Below, in pieces: positions 57,304-64,000 of a stretch of DNA of 64,000 nucleotides. The DNA is from Exilibacterium sp. (GTDB lineage Bacteria > Pseudomonadota > Gammaproteobacteria > Pseudomonadales > Cellvibrionaceae), in NCBI GenBank assembly GCA_028280195.1, contig JANQMH010000084.1:1-64000 (forward strand), written 5' to 3'. The position numbers were made by a program, and so were the translations under genes. Each line of letters opens with the position of its first letter. Positions within the stretch are counted from its first letter, which is position 1. Under the pieces are notes generated by a model. The model saw only the letters and a list, made by a program, of their open reading frames with translations, was not told the origin of the DNA and ran no database searches.

Positions 57304-59913
57304 TTACTCGTTAATAGTCTCCTCAGCGACAGTTGCCTGCGCTGCCGCGATGCGGGCAATCGGGACCCGGAAGGGGCTGCAGGAAACATAATCCAGACCG
57401 AGGTGGTGACAGAAACGAATTGCCTGGGGCGCACCGCCATGTTCACCGCAAATTCCATATTTGATGTTTTTCTTGCGCGCCCGCGATTCCTTCACCGCCA
57501 TTTCCATAAGCCGCCCTACCGCCCGCCGGTCAAGCGACACAAACGGATCATTTTCGATGAGTTTTTTATCCAGGTATTCGGGAATGAACCTGCCCGCATC
57601 ATCGCGCGAAAAGCCGTAGGTCATCTGCGTCAGGTCGTTGGTGCCAAAGCTCATGAACTCCACTTCCGGCGCCAGACGGTCGGCCCCGAGGCAGGCGCGC
57701 GGCGTCTCCATCATGGTGCCAATCTTATAGGAAATGGAAATACCTTTGTCACGGTGTACTTCATAAATGGTGCGGTCGATAATATCTGCTATCAGGCGTA
57801 TCTCGCGCACGTTAATGACCAGCGGAATCATAATTTCAGGCAGCGGATTGAAGCCTTTCTCCGTCGCTTCGACAGCGGCGCCGATAATGGCCCGCACCTG
57901 CATATCCGTAATTTCCGGATATACCACCGAAAGCCGGCAACCCCGAAAGCCGAGCATCGGGTTGACTTCATTGAGCTTCCTGGTGGTCTCGCGGATTTTT
58001 TCAAACGGCTTTCCTATACGCTCGGCAAGTAACCGCATCTCCTCCTTATTGTTCGGCAGAAACTCGTGCAGGGGAGGGTCCAGCAGGCGTACGGTAACCG
58101 GTAGACCATCCATGATCTTGAACAGCTCGAGCATGTCCTCGTACTGGTATCCAAGCAGCTTATCCAGATGCTTGGCACGCTCCTCGGATGACTCGGACAG
58201 AATCATGGCGCGCATATTATCGATGCGATCGGCCTCGAAAAACATATGTTCAGTACGGCACAGACCGATACCCTCGGCGCCGAGTTCACGCGCTTTGCGC
58301 GCGTCCTCCGGTGTTTCGGCGTTGGCGCGCACCTTGAGGCGACGGTGTTTATCGGCCCAAGACAGCAATACCTGAAAATCCTCGCCGGAGCTGGCCTCAA
58401 TTTTCGGAATCTCGCCGAGCATCACCTCCCCGGAGGTGCCGTCCAGCGTAATGACATCGCCGCGTTTGATCACCACGCCGCCGTCGGTCACCGCCTCGCC
58501 TTTGCGGTAGTCGATATGCAGACTCGAGCAGCCAGTAATGGCACACACGCCCATGCCCCTGGCCACCACCGCCGCGTGAGATGTCATGCCGCCATGCTGC
58601 GTCAGAATACCCTCTGCGACTTTCATACCGTGTATGTCTTCCGGTGTCGTTTCGCGGCGCAGCAAAATGACTTTACTGCCCCTGGCCGACTCGTCCACCG
58701 CCTCATCGGCAGAGAACACCACCACGCCGGTGGCGCCGCCGGGGCTTGCGGGCAGGCCGCTGGCGACAATATCCGACTTGGCTGCGGGATCGACCATGGG
58801 GTGCATAAAAGCCTCCACATGCTCGGGAGAAACGCGTAACAGCGCCTCTTTCTCGGTGATCACGCCCTCGTTCACCATCGCCACGGCGATCTTGATGGCG
58901 GCGCGCCCCGTGCGTTTGCCGCTGCGGGTCTGCAGCATGTAGAACTTGCCTTCCTGCACGGTAAACTCGATGTCCTGCATATCGCGGTAATGCTTTTCGA
59001 GCAGTGCCTGAGTGCGGTAGAGTTCGCCATACACCTCCGGCAAACGCTCCTTGAGGGCGTCAATGGGTTCAGGCGTGCGAATACCGGCAACCACATCCTC
59101 CCCGGCCGCGTTAAACAGAAATTCACCAAAGAACTCGTGGTCGCCGGTGGAAGGGTTGCGGGTAAAGGCCACGCCGGAGCCCGAATCGTCGCCAAAGTTG
59201 CCAAATACCATGGCCTGCACATTGACGGCGGTGCCCAGTGTATCCGGTATATTGTTCATCTCCCGGTAAACCGCTGCCCGGGGGGTGTGCCAGGACAGGA
59301 AGACGGCCTCTACCGCCATGCGCAGCTGAATAAAGGGGTCCTGGGGGAAATCTGCCAATTCCTTGAAGGTTTCGACGATGTGCTGCCAGTCCTCAGCGCC
59401 CATTTCGGTATCGAGTTTTTTATTGTGGCGCTGCTTGTATCGGCTGATCTCGTGTTCAAACTTTTCGCCCTCAATACCCAATACCACGTCTGCAAACATC
59501 TGTATGAAGCGCCGGTAGGAGTCGTAGGCAAAGCGTGGATTGTGAGTTTTCCTGGCCAGGCCCGCCGCAATGTCGTCATTGAGGCCGAGGTTCAAAATGG
59601 TATTCATCATTCCCGGCATGGAAACCGGCGCGCCGGACCGAACAGAGAACAACAGCGGGTTTTCCGGGTCCCCGAAGCGGGCGCCCATTTTTTTCTCCAC
59701 CAGGTCGAGGGCGATGCGGTATTCCTGCTCGAGCAGTATCGGCAGCCGATTGCCCGCTTCGAAGAATTCCCGGCAGGTCGAGGTGGTGATAATAAAACCG
59801 AAGGGCACCGGCAACTTCAAATTGGTCATCTCACAAAGATTGGCTCCCTTGCCACCGAGTAAATCGCGATCGTCCTTGCTGCCCTGATCGAATAAATAAA
59901 CACGCTTAGCCAT
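57304..59913 (-). CDS. ppdK: Pyruvate, phosphate dikinase
   Basis: The 869-residue enzyme is full length. The N-terminal ATP-grasp region starts VYLFDQGSKDDRDLLGGKGANL and includes NTILNLGLNDD. The phospho-carrier His lies in GGMTSHAAVVARGMG (about 450-464). The C-terminal PEP domain has GTNDLTQMTYGFSRDD and CGEHGGAPQAI. It interconverts pyruvate, ATP and phosphate with PEP, AMP and pyrophosphate, useful in gluconeogenic growth on aromatic compounds and fatty acids. It is a single-gene unit with its promoter in the 59914-60459 gap. GAGAATGATAT lies before the ATG. Confidence 0.97.
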   Translation of the reverse strand: MAKRVYLFDQGSKDDRDLLGGKGANLCEMTNLKLPVPFGFIITTSTCREFFEAGNRLPILLEQEYRIALDLVEKKMGARFGDPENPLLFSVRSGAPVSMPGMMNTILNLGLNDDIAAGLARKTHNPRFAYDSYRRFIQMFADVVLGIEGEKFEHEISRYKQRHNKKLDTEMGAEDWQHIVETFKELADFPQDPFIQLRMAVEAVFLSWHTPRAAVYREMNNIPDTLGTAVNVQAMVFGNFGDDSGSGVAFTRNPSTGDHEFFGEFLFNAAGEDVVAGIRTPEPIDALKERLPEVYGELYRTQALLEKHYRDMQDIEFTVQEGKFYMLQTRSGKRTGRAAIKIAVAMVNEGVITEKEALLRVSPEHVEAFMHPMVDPAAKSDIVASGLPASPGGATGVVVFSADEAVDESARGSKVILLRRETTPEDIHGMKVAEGILTQHGGMTSHAAVVARGMGVCAITGCSSLHIDYRKGEAVTDGGVVIKRGDVITLDGTSGEVMLGEIPKIEASSGEDFQVLLSWADKHRRLKVRANAETPEDARKARELGAEGIGLCRTEHMFFEADRIDNMRAMILSESSEERAKHLDKLLGYQYEDMLELFKIMDGLPVTVRLLDPPLHEFLPNNKEEMRLLAERIGKPFEKIRETTRKLNEVNPMLGFRGCRLSVVYPEITDMQVRAIIGAAVEATEKGFNPLPEIMIPLVINVREIRLIADIIDRTIYEVHRDKGISISYKIGTMMETPRACLGADRLAPEVEFMSFGTNDLTQMTYGFSRDDAGRFIPEYLDKKLIENDPFVSLDRRAVGRLMEMAVKESRARKKNIKYGICGEHGGAPQAIRFCHHLGLDYVSCSPFRVPIARIAAAQATVAEETINE

Positions 59914-60459
59914 ATATCATTCTCAATGATGGATTAACTGCACTGTAACGCCGCCCGGGGGCCAGATTCGTATTATGCAGGATTTTGCCGCCCACTCGCC
60001 AGACTGGCCCGGCCGGTCTGCAGAGACTGCCGCCGTTGGTTCTGCCCTTCTGTAGCCGCTCCCGCAAGTCCATTGCCAGAACATCGATAACAGCGGCTCG
60101 TTTCTTCTGTAACGGACGCCATCCTTACGCCTGTCACACCTGTCCAGTTGGCTTACCTTACCCCGCCCTTGCGCGCGCGGCAGTATAGCAATTTATACGG
60201 CTATATATCCATACAGTACGCAGTCACCCGGGATTACCTCCATGTTGCCCGGATTTGCCTGTTGTCAAATGTTTTTTTCATTTTATACTACGACAGCGCC
60301 TGTCCCATTTCCGGCGAAAGTAAGAAAAGGGTATATATATCAATACCTTAGACACTTAGCTCGAGGAGATAAGCGAACCCTGTTAGCTACGGCTTTGCGG
60401 GAAAAAGATTCCCCGGATGACAGGCTTAAACCAACTCACAGACTTCAGAGGTTAGCAAC
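59914..60459. other. 546-bp intergenic region between ppdK and the glyoxalase-fold gene
   Basis: It must hold the divergent promoters of ppdK and the 60460 gene. A GGGAA/TTCCC stem (about 60398-60417) lies in a stretch that might fold as a leader RNA. No coding sequence is supported; the frame at 60148-60351 is low in protein-like character. Confidence 0.5.
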
Positions 60460-60837
60460 ATGAGCAATCCGGTAGGCTGGTTCGAAATTTATGCAGACGA
60501 TATCGAAAGAGCAAAAGGTTTTTACCAGGCAGTTTTTGCAGTTCAGTTGGAAAAGCTAAACAATCCCATAGACTCAAGTGTAGAAATGTGGTCTTTTCCA
60601 TCCGATTACGAACACTATGGTACTTCAGGCGCGCTGGTGAAAATGGAAGGGTTTGCCGCTGGCGCCAACAGCACGGTGGTCTATTTTTCCTGCGAAGACT
60701 GTGCAGTGGAAGAATCGAGAGTTGAGAGTGCCGGCGGCAAAATCCGCCAGGCAAAGACGTCACTGGGTGAATACGGCTTCTGCACCCTTGCCGTGGATAC
60801 CGAGGGAAATCTGTTTGGCCTGCACTCGCAGAAATAG
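60460..60837 (+). CDS. VOC-family (glyoxalase-fold) protein
   Basis: The 125-residue protein is a single VOC module: VGWFEIYADDIERAKGFYQAVF (5-26) is the strand-helix start, and TVVYFSCEDCAVEESRVESAGGKIRQAK and EYGFCTLAVDTEGNLFGLHSQ close it. Proteins of this short type dimerise; enzymatic members need a metal site that is not complete here by eye. Function is unknown. GAGGTT precedes the ATG. It stands alone between ppdK and the two-component pair. Confidence 0.88.
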   Translation: MSNPVGWFEIYADDIERAKGFYQAVFAVQLEKLNNPIDSSVEMWSFPSDYEHYGTSGALVKMEGFAAGANSTVVYFSCEDCAVEESRVESAGGKIRQAKTSLGEYGFCTLAVDTEGNLFGLHSQK

Positions 60838-61043
60838 GCAGCCGATCGTTGACAAACCGCCCTCTGTTCAGCCGCGTTGCAGCCCGGATCCTGGCTGCGG
60901 CGCGCCGAGTCCACACTGCGTCACTCACTGGGCATTAACAGTAAAGAGAGGTCGCCCCTCGAATTTGTACGTTATGGCAATGGCCATCACAGGGTGCGAA
61001 GGGAGGTGTTTTTGCCGCTATGGGGATGGCAGTCGGCAGTATG

Positions 61044-61427
61044 CTATAGCTTCTGTGCGATCGACAGCAGTTCATCGCTGTCAAGGGGTTTAACGATGTA
61101 TTCTTTCACGAAGGGATAAGTAAGACATTTCTCCTTGTCAGCCTCCTGGTCTGATGTCGTCAGCATTGCAACAACAGAGCTTGGATTTCCCTCGCGCGCA
61201 TATTCCTGCAAAAACTCATGCCCATCCATTCCCGGCATATTGATATCCAAAAAAATAATATCCGGTTGAGTATCTGCAGAAGCCAGTATTTTCAATGCCT
61301 CCTCTCCGTCATAAGCCTGAAGAATCTCTATACCCGGATCATACTGCTCAATAGCAACCCGGGAAATAACATGGTCACTTTCATTATCGTCGACAATAAG
61401 AACAACACTGATTTTTCTCACACTCAT
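61044..61427 (-). CDS. Single-domain response regulator
   Basis: The 127-residue protein is a bare receiver domain. The acidic pair is in IVDDNESDH, the phospho-acceptor Asp in IIFLDINMPGMDG, the switch Thr in MLTTSD and the Lys in IVKPLDSDE. It lacks an output domain, so it would act by protein contact, like CheY or Rcp1. It follows the histidine kinase gene by 17 bp on the same strand (AAGGTAA before the ATG) and is its likely partner. Base composition is AT-richer than most of the window. Confidence 0.92.
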   Translation of the reverse strand: MSVRKISVVLIVDDNESDHVISRVAIEQYDPGIEILQAYDGEEALKILASADTQPDIIFLDINMPGMDGHEFLQEYAREGNPSSVVAMLTTSDQEADKEKCLTYPFVKEYIVKPLDSDELLSIAQKL

Positions 61428-61444
61428 TTACCTTGAAGTAATTA

Positions 61445-64000
61445 CTAACTTTTAATGGGAATAGTCACAACAAAAGATGTGCCTTCATCTAAACTTTGAT
61501 ACTCAATATGCCCTTTCATTTTATCTACACTCTTTTTTACCATGTATAAGCCTAAACCCGAGCCAAATGCAGTATTGGGATGAAAGCGCTTAAACATGGT
61601 GAATAACTTTCCTCTGGATTTCTCCGGTATGCCCAATCCATTGTCTACGATGGTGAGCGTCACTGACCCTCTCTGTTCTTGAGTTGAGATATTGAGAAAA
61701 GACACGTTTTTATCAAGGTCTTGATACTTAATCGCATTCGATAAAAGATTTTCGATAACCAGCGTAAAATGCTCTCTTTGAACCATTATTTCTCCATCGT
61801 AACCATATTCAACAGTAACTTTGATTCGATCAAAATGATTCATATGAGAGAACTTCTCAAGACTTTCTGTAATAACAGTTTTTATGTCTACAGGCACTGT
61901 TGATGGCTCTGAATGATTCACCCTTGTCATAGTCAGTATGTCTGAAACCAGGGCCTCCAACTTCTTAAGCGACTCCCTTACAATATCGATGTAATCAACC
62001 GATTTTTCTATGTCGCCTTTTTGTAAATTACTGCGAATGATATCGAGCAATCGCGCTGAAGAGATCAACGGTGAGCGTAAATCATGTGAAGTTCGGTAAG
62101 CGAATTCTTCCAGCTCCGAATTTGCTCTGACAAGCGAGTCTTCAGTCTGCTTAAGTTTGGTAATATCACGCGAAATTCCAAGAATGAATACATCATTATT
62201 GATATCTTTAAAACGCAGTTTTTTAGTCAGTAAGATCCTCTTTACACCATCGGGAAAATCTATTGTTTCTATGACTTCAGACTCTCCACAGGAAAAAGCC
62301 TTTTTATCCTCTGCTAAAAATTCTTCGGCCTGTTTTATATCATAATCTTCGATTGTCGTGTATCCAATGACTTTATCCCGCCTCTCTGCCGGATATAAGC
62401 TGATAAATGCGGAGTTGGCCTCAACAATACGGAACTGCTCATCTTTTACGAAAACCAAATCGGTGTTGACATTAACAAGCAACTTTTGAAATTCCAAGGC
62501 TTTTTTTAAGGCAATTGCGTTGTCTTTACTAGCGGTGATGTCGTCGATAGAGCCTGCCATGCGCACCGGTTCTCCACTACCATCCCATACAGCCTGCCCT
62601 CGTTCGTGAATCCAGATATAATGGCCATCACTATGGCGGAGTCGATACTCTACATCATATTCGTCTTCTTTCTCCAGGTGCGCTTTTACAGCGTCAATTA
62701 CACCTTGTCGATTATCCGGGTGCAAGCGCAATTGAAACTCTGCAAGGCTGGGCTTATAGTTTTCATCGTCGATACCAATGATACTCTTGAATCGGCCAGA
62801 CCAATATAGAGTATTATTGATGATATCCCAATCCCATAATCCTACGCTGGAGCCTTGAACTGCAAGATCATACTGCTCTTTAACCTCACGCAATTTGTTT
62901 TCTATATTTTTCAGGTAAGTTATGTCGGTATGCGTTCCTATCATACGTATTGGTTGCTCATTTACATCCCATTCCACAACTTTCCCGCGGCATAAAACGG
63001 TAACAGTCGAACCGCTTTTATGTCGATAACGCACTTCTTGTTCGTAAGGATACTCGCCGTTAGAATTCACATGTTTATCAAAGTTTTCCAGGGCTACCTT
63101 TAGATCCTCCTCAAAAACGATATCCTGCCAAGCACTGGGCTTGTGGGGTTTTTCCTCAGGCATATATCCAAAGATTTGCCAAAATCGCGGCGACATGTAT
63201 TCATAGTCGTCTTGAATATACCAGTCCCAGTAACCATCCCCACTGGCCTCAATATATTCACGATGCTTTTTCTCACTCTTATCAAGCACCATTGAAATAT
63301 GGTGGTTAGCCCGGGTTAAAAGGGTAAACAGAGCTAGCAACAGCACATTGATTAGAATCCCTGCAATCAGTATGACAAGCGGCTGATGGTCATTAACAGA
63401 GGCTCTAAAGTCCAAAGAGCTACGTAGATCGAAATTCCACGTTCTACCATAAACATCTAATGAGACACTGCGTGTGAACAGAGGTCGGGGGTCGTAATCC
63501 GACTCACTTGCTACATGCTCATCATATAAAACATAGTCACCGTCACTGATTTTTATGCCAATATAGCGTTTTTCTTTTTCCAACGTCCCCTGCATGAGCC
63601 TATTCATGATAAAGGGAGCATAAACAAGACCAATGAAATGCTCTCGGCGTTCAGCTTCACTGTCAACCCGGTCAATGCCGTAATAGGGTGCAAAAAACAG
63701 AAAGCCCGGCGTTTGAGCTTTATCCTGTACCAGCACGATCGGCCCGGTAATCTGCGCCTTAGCACTGTCACGGGCCTTGGTAGCAGCGAGATAACGGTTG
63801 GCCTCATGGGCCATATCTAAGCCCAGAGCTTCGGCATTGATACCCAATGGTTCAATATACGTTATAGGCCAGTACTCACCCCGTTGATGGGCTGGGTGAA
63901 TCTTGTAATCAGGTCTGTCTCGACGCTGTCGCTGTAAATAATCGGCCAATTTCTCCGAACTAACGTAGTGAATCACTCCGATGCCATTAACACCTGGATA
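61445..64000 (-). CDS. Multi-PAS sensor histidine kinase with CHASE domain (N-terminus cut by window)
   Basis: The frame runs to the window edge (YPGVNGIGVIHYVSSEKLAD at the start, a CHASE-type pattern), so the N-terminal membrane helix is outside. Then come the rest of CHASE, a membrane helix (LVILIAGILINVLLLALFTL), three PAS/PAC repeats (YWDWYIQDDYEYMSPRFWQI is the first), a HisKA helix with the phospho-His in YRTSHDLRSPLISSARLL and a HATPase with ENLLSNAIKYQD and GSGLGLYMVKKSVDKM. The domain order resembles phytochrome-like and CHASE kinases sensing extracellular or membrane ligands. It is probably coupled to the downstream response regulator. Composition is AT-richer than the core. Confidence 0.94.
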   Translation of the reverse strand, partial: YPGVNGIGVIHYVSSEKLADYLQRQRRDRPDYKIHPAHQRGEYWPITYIEPLGINAEALGLDMAHEANRYLAATKARDSAKAQITGPIVLVQDKAQTPGFLFFAPYYGIDRVDSEAERREHFIGLVYAPFIMNRLMQGTLEKEKRYIGIKISDGDYVLYDEHVASESDYDPRPLFTRSVSLDVYGRTWNFDLRSSLDFRASVNDHQPLVILIAGILINVLLLALFTLLTRANHHISMVLDKSEKKHREYIEASGDGYWDWYIQDDYEYMSPRFWQIFGYMPEEKPHKPSAWQDIVFEEDLKVALENFDKHVNSNGEYPYEQEVRYRHKSGSTVTVLCRGKVVEWDVNEQPIRMIGTHTDITYLKNIENKLREVKEQYDLAVQGSSVGLWDWDIINNTLYWSGRFKSIIGIDDENYKPSLAEFQLRLHPDNRQGVIDAVKAHLEKEDEYDVEYRLRHSDGHYIWIHERGQAVWDGSGEPVRMAGSIDDITASKDNAIALKKALEFQKLLVNVNTDLVFVKDEQFRIVEANSAFISLYPAERRDKVIGYTTIEDYDIKQAEEFLAEDKKAFSCGESEVIETIDFPDGVKRILLTKKLRFKDINNDVFILGISRDITKLKQTEDSLVRANSELEEFAYRTSHDLRSPLISSARLLDIIRSNLQKGDIEKSVDYIDIVRESLKKLEALVSDILTMTRVNHSEPSTVPVDIKTVITESLEKFSHMNHFDRIKVTVEYGYDGEIMVQREHFTLVIENLLSNAIKYQDLDKNVSFLNISTQEQRGSVTLTIVDNGLGIPEKSRGKLFTMFKRFHPNTAFGSGLGLYMVKKSVDKMKGHIEYQSLDEGTSFVVTIPIKS

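Noticed and set aside
60375..60430. Possible c-di-GMP-I riboswitch fragment (GCAAAGCC on the minus strand next to a GGGGAA stem)
   Set aside because: The conserved 5' half and the GGTAGGTAGCGG-like 3' half are not found, and it would lie about 460 bases from the nearest minus-strand gene start.

Overview
The window reads as chromosome of a GC-rich, aerobic gammaproteobacterium. Four large TonB-dependent receptors (TBDRs) beside aromatic and acyl-CoA catabolic operons, an exosortase, LapG and pyruvate phosphate dikinase suggest a marine Cellvibrionales-type bacterium (Spongiibacteraceae or Halieaceae relatives). That placement is inference from gene content; no rRNA or other marker is present. 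No tRNA, rRNA, CRISPR array or insertion sequence was recognised.

Layout. 1-3.6 kb: end of a chemoreceptor, a large inverted repeat, an orphan TrpA-like protein, a LapG-like protease and a double DUF1330 protein. 3.7-12.6 kb: an IclR regulator, then operon A on the plus strand (TBDR, alpha/beta hydrolase, amidohydrolase-fold protein, acyl-CoA ligase, fused E1 alpha-beta dehydrogenase, free lipoyl domain). 12.6-17.1 kb: an Rpn-type nuclease, then an AT-rich islet encoding two secreted proteins, one a metzincin-like protease; it lies between a marR gene fragment and an intact marR gene. 17.2-23.9 kb: a metallo-beta-lactamase-fold protein divergent from a 3-hydroxyphenylacetate/homogentisate operon (mhaA-like, mhaB-like, hmgA, fahA, maiA). 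24.1-30.9 kb: Bcr/CflA transporter, AraC regulator, and the minus-strand operon TBDR, nitrilase, aldoxime dehydratase. 31.1-32.3 kb: exosortase and partner. 32.3-38.5 kb: two more TBDRs, an MFS transporter and an aldehyde dehydrogenase remnant. 38.7-45.7 kb: LysR regulator and operon B (acyl-CoA ligase, thiolase-fold protein, DUF35 protein, SDR, Rieske oxygenase alpha and beta). 46-50.4 kb: SWIM-finger protein with a giant DUF6493-like partner. 50.4-57 kb: LuxR solo divergent from a LolA-like/ABC/outer-membrane operon. 57-64 kb: adhP remnant, ppdK, a glyoxalase-fold protein, and an AT-richer response regulator and histidine kinase cut by the window end.

How the genes fit together. The aldoxime dehydratase and nitrilase would turn an aryl-acetaldoxime into an aryl-acetate. 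The mha/hmg genes next door would take a hydroxyphenylacetate through homogentisate to fumarate and acetoacetate, so the two clusters could form one route from an imported oxime or nitrile to central metabolism. Operons A and B look like further import-and-activate (CoA ligase) pathways of unknown substrate.

The most unusual sequence feature is a repeated occurrence of short tandem arrays in gene-flanking DNA. Four have a strict 7-bp period and others have periods of 10, 13, 14, 15, 17 and 18 bp. Most sit in promoter or 5' leader positions, and one is expanded in frame inside a secreted protein.
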